64,000 nt of DNA from Mycobacterium xenopi (GTDB lineage Bacteria > Actinomycetota > Actinomycetes > Mycobacteriales > Mycobacteriaceae). Numbering within the stretch: position 1 is the first letter of the stretch; every line of letters begins with the position of its first letter. The translations under genes and the position numbers were made by a program. The DNA is taken from positions 2,294,001-2,358,000 of the forward strand of contig NZ_AP022314.1 in the NCBI RefSeq assembly GCF_009936235.1, in the 5' to 3' direction. This document shows positions 9,599 to 19,765 of the stretch, piece by piece. The notes under the pieces are model-generated. The model saw nothing but the letters and a program-made list of their open reading frames with translations, searched no databases and was not told the DNA's origin.

Positions 9599-10874
9599 CT
9601 AGGCCGGGATTTTCTGCTCGGCCGTGTCTCCGTCGTCGCTTGCCAGAATTGCCGGCCGCGCTTGGGGTTTCGCGACTGAGTGCGGGGCTAACGTGGTGGG
9701 GTCGACGACCGTGGTGCAGCGAGTCCAGCGGTCGACGATGGCCTCGGTGGGTGTGCTGATCTGGTCGGGGTGGGTGGGCGGCGCGACGTCGAGCAGCCCG
9801 TGGTCGCGGCAGTAGTCGTCGTTGTAGATGGTGTCGAAATAACGCTGCGGGCCGTCCGCGAACACCGCGGCGATGCTGGTGCCGCGCGGGTAGGTGCGTG
9901 CGGCCCAGCCAGCCACCAGGGCCACCGCGCCCACGCTCCAGCCGCCGCTGGTGTAGTAGGTGGCCGCCAGGGTGCGAGACGCCCACACCGCTTCGGCGGG
10001 CGCCACCCAGTGCACTTCGGCGAAGGCGCCGTAGTCGACGTTGCGCGGGTAGATGCTGGATCCCAGCCCGCGCATCAGCCGGGAGGCGGCGGGTTGTCCG
10101 AAGATGGTCGAGCCGATGGTGTCCACCCCGATCAGCTGCAGATCGGGGTTGGCTTGGCGCAGCACCCGGGCCACCCCGGCCGAATGCCCGCCGGTGCCCA
10201 CCGAGCACACCAGCACATCGATGTGGCCGAGTTGGTCGAGCAGCTCGTGGGCCAGGGGCCGGTAGGCGTCGACGTTGTCGGGGTTGTTGTATTGGTTGGG
10301 GCACCACGCATCCGGTTCGGCGGCCAGCAACTCGGCGACGCGATCCTTGCGGGCTTGCTGCCAGCCGCCGCCGCGGATGCGGCTCTGTTACCACATCCAC
10401 CTGGGCGCCGTAGGCGGCCAACATGTGCTGGATGATCGGTTCCATGCCGGGGTCGGTGACCAAGGTGACCGGATGGCGATAGACCATGCCGGCCAATGCG
10501 AGGCCCAATCCCAGGGTGCCGCTGGTGGATTCGACGATGCGTGCCCCCGGCAGCAGGTCACCGCGCAGGCGGGCCCGCTCGACCATGTGCATGGCCGGGC
10601 GGTCTTTCATGCCACCGGGGTTAGCACCTTCGAGTTTGGCCCAAAAACCGCGGTCGTCGGCGCCAAACGGCTCAGAGACCCATACCACCGGAGTGTTGCC
10701 GACCATGGCGCCCACCCGGCGATACTTTTCCGGGGCCGGGCGGCACTTATCACAGTTGGGGCCGCACTGGTGCGGGCTGGAACGAAACCCCTCGCCGGTA
10801 AGCGGATGGCGGCGGTGGGTGAGGTGGCGCATGCTGTGCGCCGCCGTGGTGTTGAAAGGTAGGACGTGGTTCAT
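9599..10874 (-). pseudogene. SbnA-like PLP synthase (cysteine synthase family), frameshifted
   Basis: About 425 aa over two frames. Residues 1-160 come from 10874 (or the in-frame ATG at 10832) and carry CGPNCDKCRP, NTPVVWVSEP and the PLP-lysine motif NPGGMKDRPA. The rest continues from about 10385 in another frame with GGGWQQARKDRVAELLA, the phosphate-binding loop GTGGHSAG, and ends at 9599. Removing one base from the CGGCGGCGG run rejoins the frames. The family includes SbnA, which joins O-phosphoserine and glutamate on the way to 2,3-diaminopropionate. It is the first gene of the operon. Whether the break is real or an assembly error decides if the pathway works. Confidence 0.75.
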
Positions 10875-10982
10875 CGATCCTCGCTTGAACGTGGGGCCGC
10901 GGGCACACCAACGCGGCTATTGACACGGGTCGGCGGTCACCGGCCATATGTGCGGTGAGCACAACGGCCTGACGCTGACCAG

Positions 10983-11492
10983 TCAGCGCCGAGCGAGGCA
11001 GAACCGGGTCAATCTAGCTTGACCCGTAAGAACAAGGGCCAACCGCGGCGGGGGACCCCGCCCGGGGGAGGCCACCAAATAAGAGAGCACACCGGTGAAG
11101 GCGACGGCCGCCACCACCAAAGCCAGAGCGATCAACGCGGTGGTCGGCCGCTGCGGTAGCACCGCGGTCGCGAACTGCTCAGGATGATGCGAGAGCGTCG
11201 ACCCGTCGACCAGATGGGCATGCCCGACATCAACCACAAACTCGTGATCCAGCGAGCTAAGCAACGGATGTGCATGCGCGCCGTGGTGCTCCTCCGGCAG
11301 CGCTCCGTGAGCGCCCACAGCCAGCAGCGCCCAAACCACGGCGGCCACGACAATTAGCGACCGCCACCGTGGCCGCCCGCTCGCGCTGGGGTGGCGCACC
11401 CGGGCGATGCTGGACAGGCCAGCAGCCAGCCGGCCACGCCGCACCGATCCGCCGCCGTCCTGCGGCGCGGAAAGGGCGACCACCCGTCGCAT
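10983..11492 (-). CDS. LpqS-like copper-regulated membrane/secreted protein
   Basis: About 169 aa with a basic N-terminus, a hydrophobic segment (LIVVAAVVWALLAVGAHG), a histidine-rich middle (EEHHGAHAH; later HAHLVDGS, SHHPEQ), a second hydrophobic segment, and the end GQARLTRFCLARR. The pattern HPLLSSLDHEF...HAHLVDGS and the RFCLARR tail resemble mycobacterial LpqS, a member of the RicR copper regulon. The start may be the ATG at 11492 or the GTG at 11498. A copper-type palindrome lies 62 bp upstream of the start. A copper-binding role through the His/Cys residues is inference. Confidence 0.65.
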   Translation of the reverse strand: MRRVVALSAPQDGGGSVRRGRLAAGLSSIARVRHPSASGRPRWRSLIVVAAVVWALLAVGAHGALPEEHHGAHAHPLLSSLDHEFVVDVGHAHLVDGSTLSHHPEQFATAVLPQRPTTALIALALVVAAVAFTGVLSYLVASPGRGPPPRLALVLTGQARLTRFCLARR

Positions 11493-11553
11493 ATCCACGT
11501 GCCCGATCTTATACCCCCTACCCGTACCAAGTAAAGAACTTCGCCGGGAACGT

Positions 11554-11570
11554 ATACCGGCCCAGGGTAC
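11554..11570 (-). promoter_or_regulatory. Copper-type operator 1 (before lpqS-like gene)
   Basis: ATACCG-GCCCA-GGGTAC, an imperfect member of the 17-bp palindrome family (ATACCC-N5-GGGTAT) seen five more times between 11.6 and 28.1 kb. It lies about 60 bp upstream of the minus-strand LpqS-like start. Confidence 0.65.
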
Positions 11571-11610
11571 TTTCCTTGAGGTTATGCCGTAGCTAAACTC
11601 AGCACCATGC

Positions 11611-11627
11611 ATACCCTGTCTGGGTAT
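11611..11627 (+). promoter_or_regulatory. Copper-type operator 2 (before DUF1326 remnant/ricR-like)
   Basis: Perfect palindrome ATACCC-TGTCT-GGGTAT located 14 bp before the DUF1326 start and about 195 bp before the ricR-like start. It fits negative autoregulation of a CsoR-family copper sensor. Confidence 0.8.
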
Positions 11628-11640
11628 CCTAGGGGAAGCT

Positions 11641-11841
11641 ATGACGGCACCAATGCGAGCGGACTGGCACTTGCGCGGCGAGTGGTTTGATGTATGCAGT
11701 TGCTCCCTGTCCTGCCCGTGCCGCTTTGCCCATGCGCCCACGCACGGGGACCGCGTGGGATACCCCTACCGGGAGCGTCGCCCCGCCGGGAAATCTGGAG
11801 CCGACGACACAAGGAAGAAAAATGACGACCATGCCAACTGA
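11641..11841 (+). pseudogene. DUF1326 N-terminal remnant
   Basis: The first 40 or so codons (DWHLRGEWFDVCSCSLSCPC) match the start of DUF1326 proteins, with the cysteine cluster CSC...CPC. Homology then stops and the frame runs to 11841, whereas the family is about 200 aa. The gene is a truncated remnant whose promoter region now leads into the ricR-like gene. Confidence 0.6.
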
Positions 11842-12152
11842 ATCGGTAGCACCGGCCTCGCAGGCAGAGCCGCAGGGCCTACATCACCAATAAGGACCGC
11901 TACCTCGACCGGCTAAGGCGCATAGAAGGGCAGGTCCGTGGAATCCAACGGATGGTCGAGAACGACAAGTACTGCATCGACATCCTGACACAGGTGAGCG
12001 CACTCACCCGCGCCCTGCAAGCCGTGGCGCTCGGCCTGCTCAACGATCACCTCACGCATTGCGTTGTCGACGCCGCCGAGCTCGGCGGCGAAGAAGCAGA
12101 CCTCAAAATCAAAGAAGCCACCGACGCCATCGCACGACTCGTACGTTCGTAA
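11822..12152 (+). pseudogene. ricR: RicR/CsoR-family copper-sensing repressor, frameshifted
   Basis: About 110 aa. Codons 1-19 (MTTMPTESVAPASQAEPQG) are in one frame. The conserved body starting YITNKDRYLDRLRRIEGQVRG is in the next, joined by removing one base near 11877-11880. The Cu(I) ligands are present: C of DKYCID and the H-x3-C of HLTHC. The C-terminus AIARLVRS matches RicR closely. CsoR-family proteins are all-helical dimers/tetramers that leave DNA on binding Cu(I). Without the correction there is no start codon for the body: in-frame stops occur at 11823 and 11847. This is the likely regulator of the palindromes nearby, unless the frameshift is real and a chromosomal copy acts instead. 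Confidence 0.78.
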
Positions 12153-12343
12153 TGGTTGACCGGCCGTGCGCGCGGCACGCGCTGAATGTCTTCGCCGCCA
12201 CATGCCGCGCGACCGGTTTCGACCAGTGCGATTCGCCGGTCAGATAGCCCGCGACGACGCAATCTGCCGGTGCATCACATCTGATCGACGATCAACACAA
12301 CCCCGCGGTCGCATTAGTCGTGACGATCACGGGAGCCAAAGGC

Positions 12344-12377
12344 CTCGATGTAGCTCAGTACTCGATGTAGCTCAGTA
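12344..12377. repeat. Perfect 17-bp tandem duplication
   Basis: CTCGATGTAGCTCAGTA occurs twice head to tail just downstream of the DUF305 stop. The rest of the gap from 12153 to 12403 holds no recognisable gene or structure. Confidence 0.8.
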
Positions 12378-12403
12378 GATGGTCCCTTTGGGCCAAACTG
12401 GTG

Positions 12404-13072
12404 CTATAGCGAACCCAAAATGCTCTGCATCGTGTTGATCTCCTGCTGCTGGCTGGTAACGATCGATTGCGCCAGCGCAGTGGCGGGTTGGTAGTGACCG
12501 GACTTGATTTCCTTCTGGGCCATTGTGATTGCACCTTGATGATGCTTGATCATCTGGGTGAGGAACAGCTTGCTGGCATCGACGCCTTGGGCGTTCTGCA
12601 GGGCTTGCATGTCTTGTTCGGACATCATGCCACCCGTTTCGCCCATTGGTGGCATACCGCTCTGGTTCGCCATCTCGGGCATTGGGTGCTCTGCCGTCAT
12701 GTTGGCGCTTGGAATCGTTGGCATCGTTGGCTGCCCCCACTGGGCCAGCCACGCCTGCATCTGTTGGATCTCCGGTCCCTGCGCCGCCTTGATCTGGTTG
12801 GCTAACTGAATCACGCGAGGGTCGATGCCTTCCTTGCCGAGAATGATGTTGCTCATCTGGATTGCTTGCTGGTGATGAGGAATCATGTCGTGGGCGAACG
12901 CGACATCTGCGTCGTTGTGGGCCGGGGCGCCTGATGGCAACGTCGATCCCCGCGAAGAGCTGGCCGACGTTGTGGTGGAGCCGGCCCGATTGCCTGAACT
13001 GTTACATGCGGTCAAGGTCAACAGCACCGCCAGCGCGGCCGCAACGACAATGCACAACCGTTGCCTCTTCAC
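12404..13072 (-). CDS. DUF305 lipoprotein, copper-regulon member
   Basis: 222 aa from the GTG at 13072. The upstream in-frame start at 13090 is only a TTG and is poorer. The signal peptide ends in a lipobox LTAC near residue 22, so the mature protein should be lipid-anchored. Two DUF305 (ferritin-like helical) repeats follow, each with a paired histidine motif: HDMIPHHQQAIQMS and MIKHHQGAITMA. Between them is a Met-rich stretch (PMPEMANQSGMPPMGETGGMM) suited to binding copper. A perfect copper-type palindrome lies 56 bp upstream. Periplasmic copper binding is inferred from motif and regulation. Confidence 0.85.
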   Translation of the reverse strand: MKRQRLCIVVAAALAVLLTLTACNSSGNRAGSTTTSASSSRGSTLPSGAPAHNDADVAFAHDMIPHHQQAIQMSNIILGKEGIDPRVIQLANQIKAAQGPEIQQMQAWLAQWGQPTMPTIPSANMTAEHPMPEMANQSGMPPMGETGGMMSEQDMQALQNAQGVDASKLFLTQMIKHHQGAITMAQKEIKSGHYQPATALAQSIVTSQQQEINTMQSILGSL

Positions 13073-13127
13073 GGTGATTGTCCCTTCCAAACGTGGGTCG
13101 CGGGGCGGGTTTCACCCCTTGCCTCAT

Positions 13128-13144
13128 ATACCCAATACGGGTAT
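13128..13144 (-). promoter_or_regulatory. Copper-type operator 3 (before DUF305 gene)
   Basis: Perfect palindrome ATACCC-AATAC-GGGTAT, 56 bp upstream of the DUF305 start. Confidence 0.8.
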
Positions 13145-13386
13145 ACCGTAACTCTAGACCACAGACTTGCTCGACGGGGAAGGGTGCTAGCGATGGGATT
13201 GGCGCGAAAGCTACAGGTTGTCGCCCACGATCACCACGCTGGCCGGATGATCACGCATTGCAAGCAGGGCCGGGGACGTGTCGCGACTGCACTACCTGGC
13301 CGCAGAACGGCCACGCGAGTGACGACTCCGGCACAGAGGTCAATCTCGTTCAGCTTGGACCACCGGCTATGGATGGAGGAGATGTC

Positions 13387-13983
13387 GTGAAGCTCAACGC
13401 GATTGAGCGGGCCTTGATGAATAACCCTGTCCGCGCCGCCCTTCAGCACCGCAACCAGGCCGAGTGGTTTCGGCGGCTGGCCGACGGTTCGCTGTCTGGG
13501 CAAAAGGTGCTCGAGGTCGGGTGCGGGCGGGGCGTCGGTACCGAGGTCCTTCTGGATCGACTCGGCGCCGATAGTGTCACCGCCTTCGACCTCGATGAAT
13601 TAATGGTGGAGCTCGCACGACGGCGCACGTACCGACGTCCGGTGTCGTTGTCGGTCGGCGACGTGTGCGACATCGCACAGCCGAGCGCGAGCGTCGATAC
13701 TGTCGTCGATTTTGGCATCATTCATCATGTACCCGATTGGCCGCAGGCGATCGCCGAGATTGCACGGGTGCTCGGTCCCGGTGGGCTGCTGCTGTTCGAA
13801 GAAGTCCCACGCCACATCCTCGACACGTGGGTGTTTCGGACATTCACCGCTCATCCGCGCGAGAACCGTTTCGAGGCCGAGGAATTCGCCGCCGAGCTGG
13901 CCCGTCATGGTCTTCACGGCACCGGTCGAATCGAACGCCACTACGCCGGTTTGGTGTTCGTCGGCGCGGCTCGTAAGACATGA
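13387..13983 (+). CDS. Class I SAM-dependent methyltransferase
   Basis: 198 aa from the GTG at 13387, chosen because GGAGGAG lies 5-6 nt upstream. Longer reading upstream has no ribosome site. Motif I is VLEVGCGRGVGTE, the acidic motif after beta-2 is TAFDLDELM, and motif IV is VDFGIIHHVPDW. These are typical of methyltransferase type 11 (UbiE-like). The substrate is unknown. It stands alone on the plus strand between the DUF305 and MFS genes, and no copper palindrome precedes it on its own strand. Confidence 0.82.
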   Translation: MKLNAIERALMNNPVRAALQHRNQAEWFRRLADGSLSGQKVLEVGCGRGVGTEVLLDRLGADSVTAFDLDELMVELARRRTYRRPVSLSVGDVCDIAQPSASVDTVVDFGIIHHVPDWPQAIAEIARVLGPGGLLLFEEVPRHILDTWVFRTFTAHPRENRFEAEEFAAELARHGLHGTGRIERHYAGLVFVGAARKT

Positions 13984-14013
13984 CTGACTCTAGCCTTGAA
14001 AGGCTCCACGTCC

Positions 14014-15261
14014 TCAACGCGACACGACATGCGGCGCTTCCAGGTAATGGCGGCGGTCGAGACCATGAAGCGCTAGCGCGGCGATGATGCCGACGAGGAT
14101 CAGCCCAGCCCATACGAGTTCGTCGAGGCCAGCCTCGCGTGCCGCGCCCATGAGCGCGCCGATGGCCAGATTGCCGACAAGGACTCCAGTTCCAACGATG
14201 GTGTTGTAGAACCCATAATGGGTGGCCACCTGCTGACCTCCGGCGAGGGAGACGACCGTGTCCATCTCGAACGGAAAAACGGCAGCGGCACCAATGGCCA
14301 GGATGGCGGCGGACGCCAGGAGTGCAGCCAGAGCCGGGATGATTCCGAATCGATGACTGTCGCGCACAATGCTCAGCGGCAAGAATGAAGCGGCCAGGAT
14401 CGTCGTACCCATGGCAAGGCTACCCCCGGGGTTCCAGCGAGCGGCGAGCCAGCGGGTGATGCGCAGCTGAGCGGCGACTGGAACCAGGCCCGAAACCACG
14501 AAGAGCGCTGCCACCACAAATGATTCAAACTTCCGCGTAAGAATCGATGCCTGCAGCGGCATCGTGAAGAAGACCTGGGAAGACAACACGTAAGAGCCGG
14601 TCATCACTGCGGCGAAGAGCACAAAGGACCGGTTGACCACAACGGCCCGCCACTCGCGGATTATCGATGTCTGCTCCGATGCGGCGTCGGCGCGGCGCTC
14701 AGGCAGTGTCAAAAGCTGGGCCAGCGTCAGCATGGCGGATATCGCCGCGGCAGCCAGTGCGCTGATCCGGAAATCGACGGCCACCAGTGCAAGCCCGACC
14801 AGGGGACCGAGCAGAATCCCGGCCTGATAGAAGAGGTTGAACATCGCGAAGGCTGCCACGCGGCGATCACCGGCATCGGCGGCGAGGTAGGCGCGGATCG
14901 CGGGATTGAATAAAGCGGCCGTGAGACCGGTTGTGGCTGAGGCGATGAGCAAAGCCGGCAATGACTGCGCAACCGCCAAGAGTGCGAACGCTCCAGTGCG
15001 CAACAGGCATCCGGCCACAATTAACGCTTTGTAGCCGACCCGGTCGGCGAGCGTGCCGCCAATGATGAACATTCCTTGCTCCGAAAAGTTCCGGACGCCG
15101 CTGACCAGGCCAACGGTCCACGCGGCGAGCGCCAGAGCGCCCGCAAGGTAACCGGCCAGATACGGGATCAGCATGTAGAAGCCGATGTTGATGCCGAATT
15201 GATTAATCATCAGCAGCCGGCTGGGCCTGGAGAAACTGCGGAACTGCGCGATCAACGCCAT
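14014..15261 (-). CDS. MFS transporter
   Basis: 415-aa permease with about 12 hydrophobic segments. The MFS loop 2-3 signature is GGTLADRVGYK near residue 73, and a second pattern, NPAIRAYLAADAG, near residue 118 recalls drug/metabolite exporters. It starts 46 nt after the cyclase-YHS gene on the same strand, so it is probably the last gene of the copZ-copA-cyclase-MFS operon headed by a copper palindrome. The substrate is unknown; a copper-linked compound is possible. Confidence 0.85.
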   Translation of the reverse strand: MALIAQFRSFSRPSRLLMINQFGINIGFYMLIPYLAGYLAGALALAAWTVGLVSGVRNFSEQGMFIIGGTLADRVGYKALIVAGCLLRTGAFALLAVAQSLPALLIASATTGLTAALFNPAIRAYLAADAGDRRVAAFAMFNLFYQAGILLGPLVGLALVAVDFRISALAAAAISAMLTLAQLLTLPERRADAASEQTSIIREWRAVVVNRSFVLFAAVMTGSYVLSSQVFFTMPLQASILTRKFESFVVAALFVVSGLVPVAAQLRITRWLAARWNPGGSLAMGTTILAASFLPLSIVRDSHRFGIIPALAALLASAAILAIGAAAVFPFEMDTVVSLAGGQQVATHYGFYNTIVGTGVLVGNLAIGALMGAAREAGLDELVWAGLILVGIIAALALHGLDRRHYLEAPHVVSR

Positions 15262-15306
15262 TACCGCATCATGTCAGTTGGGCTGCGCATGTAGTGTCCG
15301 GCGCTC

Positions 15307-16689
15307 TCAACCTTCGATCCCGCGCGGCGAACGTTTGTGGTCCGCAGCAACGAAGCGGCCGGGATCTTCGTCGAAGGCCTCCGCGCAGGTCAGAGAGCAG
15401 AAGGCGAATGTCCTTCCATGCCATGTGATCCGAGTTGCCGCGTTGTGGGGGTGCAGTTGCATTCCGCAGACCGGATCGGTGGCACGGTGGGCGCGTTCCG
15501 GGCCGCGCGGCCGTACCTCGCTGAGGTGAACCGATTCCGCTATACCCTTGAGTCGTCGCGGTGGCAAAGCAGCGAACTCGGCGTCTACGCCGCCCTCGGT
15601 TGCGCGGCGCAGGTCTTGAGTGATCAGGAACTGTCCTGGGGCACTAGCCGACGCCACCCGTGCGGCGAGGTTCACAGTGCCGCCAACGTAGTCACCCTCC
15701 CGATACAGAACCCTGCCATGGTGGGCACCCATATGCAGGGCAGGAAATTGGGGCTCTGCGTCGACGAAACGACTTATCGCAAGCCCGAATTCGATAGCGT
15801 CTGTCGGCTGCGTGAACGTCAGCATGAATGCGTCGCCGATCTGCTTGAGGATGCGGCCTCCGTGCCGAGTTGCCGCGCTACGTACCGTGATGCCGAACCT
15901 GTGCAGCACTTGAGCGGCAGCGTGGTCACCCATTGCCGCGGTGAGCGGGGTGAAACTTGCGAGATCGACAAACAGAACGGTCGCTTGTTCCTCGCCCGGT
16001 GCCATGGAGGGTGGGGTGGTCTCCTCGGCGATATGGCGTAGCAGGTGTTCCCGGTTGGCCTGCTGATATGCGCGTCGGTGGAAATACACGACGGCCGGCT
16101 TTATCAGATCGAACAAGGGTTTCGCGATGCCGGTGCTCGCCCCCAGCAGCTCGCGGCCAACCAGTCCCTGTGCACGCAAACGCTCATGGACATAATTGTG
16201 GAATGTGCGCACCTCGGCATCGGCCAAGCGCTCCATGGCATCAGCGAACACTCGCACCAGCTGCATGAGGGTGTCGCGAGGCAGCCCCGATGCGAGTGCC
16301 CGGGCTACCACACGCAATACGGAAACGTCGGTATCGGTGATAGCCCCAATCTCATTCCATTGGAGAATTTCGATCAAGTCAGTGACTACCTCATCGTCGA
16401 GTCCCAGCTCCGCGGCGATGTCAGTAAGGTTTACCGGGGCGCCGCTGGGCGGCGCGAGCTCCTGGAAAATGTCCAATAGATCGCCATGGCTGGTGGCCGC
16501 CGCCAATTGCTGCGCACCGACACCTCGAGCCTGTGCGAACTGAATCAGCCGCAAGGGCTGCAGCGAGTCGGGCTCGAAGTCTGCGTCGGCGTGTCGGTAC
16601 AGCAATCCCAAGTCGGCGTACGAACAAACACGTTCTTCGGTCTCGGCGGCTACCGTCGCCAGTCTGTGCAGACTCCAAGACCCGGCCAT
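15307..16689 (-). CDS. Class III adenylate cyclase with C-terminal YHS metal-binding domain
   Basis: 460 aa. Residues 1-200 form a helical regulatory region that includes an HTH-like segment (NLTDIAAELGL). Residues about 235-400 are a class III nucleotidyl cyclase domain. The metal aspartates are in VLFVDLASF and IGDAF, with the substrate lysine in RILKQIGD and the N/R pair in VNLAARV, so it should be active. The last 50 residues are a YHS domain (TDPVCGMQ ... FAFCSLTCAEAF), a small metal-binding module common in copper proteins. It starts 22 nt after the copper ATPase gene. Copper-responsive cAMP signalling is inferred from this fusion and context. Confidence 0.85.
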   Translation of the reverse strand: MAGSWSLHRLATVAAETEERVCSYADLGLLYRHADADFEPDSLQPLRLIQFAQARGVGAQQLAAATSHGDLLDIFQELAPPSGAPVNLTDIAAELGLDDEVVTDLIEILQWNEIGAITDTDVSVLRVVARALASGLPRDTLMQLVRVFADAMERLADAEVRTFHNYVHERLRAQGLVGRELLGASTGIAKPLFDLIKPAVVYFHRRAYQQANREHLLRHIAEETTPPSMAPGEEQATVLFVDLASFTPLTAAMGDHAAAQVLHRFGITVRSAATRHGGRILKQIGDAFMLTFTQPTDAIEFGLAISRFVDAEPQFPALHMGAHHGRVLYREGDYVGGTVNLAARVASASAPGQFLITQDLRRATEGGVDAEFAALPPRRLKGIAESVHLSEVRPRGPERAHRATDPVCGMQLHPHNAATRITWHGRTFAFCSLTCAEAFDEDPGRFVAADHKRSPRGIEG

Positions 16690-16710
16690 GAGATGCCACG
16701 CTCGATCCGA

Positions 16711-18999
<2,289 letters not shown>

Positions 19000-19061
19000 A
19001 ATCAACTCCTCGGATGGGAAGTCATGAGCCGGTGGTCGCGTTCGACGCTTCAGATGGTGTT

Positions 19062-19268
19062 TCAGCGCGCGAGATGATAGCCCGCCTCGTCGACGGCGTT
19101 CTCGATTGCGTCGCTGTCCAGGGGTCCGGCGCTCTCGATTGTCACTTTCCCATCGGTCATATCCACATCGACGGCCGTCACACCGGAGACCTTTGCGATC
19201 TCTTCCCGTACCGCGGAGGCGCAGTGTCCGCAACTCATTCCGGTGACGGTCACACTGACAGTGTTCAT
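19062..19268 (-). CDS. CopZ-like HMA copper chaperone
   Basis: 68 aa, a single heavy-metal-associated domain (ferredoxin-like fold) with the copper-binding loop MSCGHCASA near residue 11. It would carry Cu(I) to the HMA domain of the ATPase encoded 62 nt downstream on the same strand. A perfect copper palindrome lies 36 bp upstream of its ATG, so it heads the operon. Confidence 0.93.
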   Translation of the reverse strand: MNTVSVTVTGMSCGHCASAVREEIAKVSGVTAVDVDMTDGKVTIESAGPLDSDAIENAVDEAGYHLAR

Positions 19269-19303
19269 CTAGATGCCTTTCCGTAGCACCAACAACATAT
19301 AGC

Positions 19304-19320
19304 ATACCCCTGTAGGGTAT
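19304..19320 (-). promoter_or_regulatory. Copper-type operator 4 (before copZ-copA operon)
   Basis: Perfect palindrome ATACCC-CTGTA-GGGTAT, 36 bp upstream of the CopZ-like start. Confidence 0.82.
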
Positions 19321-19765
19321 GTAAACGGTCGGTTTTCTGTGCAGAGCCAGATGGCAGCGCCTTGGTCACCACGGCCGGGAGAGTTACGTACGCAGCGTCG
19401 CGTCCTGAGTAGAGGGATCTCGTTGTCGTCGAAACCGAGCTGGCCCGTCGGACCTGCGAAACCATTGGTGCTAAATCACCACGCGGTGCTCTCAGCACGA
19501 TGCGCCCTGCCAAGCAGCAAGGCTGGCTCCCATGTGACCGCCGCCATGCGGCTCGTTCAGATTGGTGTTATGCCCTACCCGGCCCGCCGGCCGCAAACGG
19601 CGTTGGCAACAGCGCCAACCGGTTCAGCGTTCACGTCAGCGGCGTTCACTAAGCGCACGACCACTTTCACGCCTAGTTCCGATCGCTGTGCACACGTCGC
19701 GCACGCCGCACCGCTTATAGCGATGGCGAGGGTCAAGAACTTTCGATGCAGTAAGCAGCCAACGT
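19321..19765. other. Gap without gene
   Basis: 445 bp between the copper operator and the end of the nuo-like operon. Short ORFs on both strands show no domain, and no clear terminator hairpin was seen. Confidence 0.4.

Noticed and set aside
10974..10987. GCTGACCAGTCAGC palindrome as an operator for the SbnA operon
   Set aside because: It is short, overlaps the LpqS-like stop codon, and is not repeated elsewhere.
11005..11026. CGGGTCAA-N6-TTGACCCG inverted repeat as a terminator
   Set aside because: It lies inside the LpqS-like coding region and has no T-run after it.
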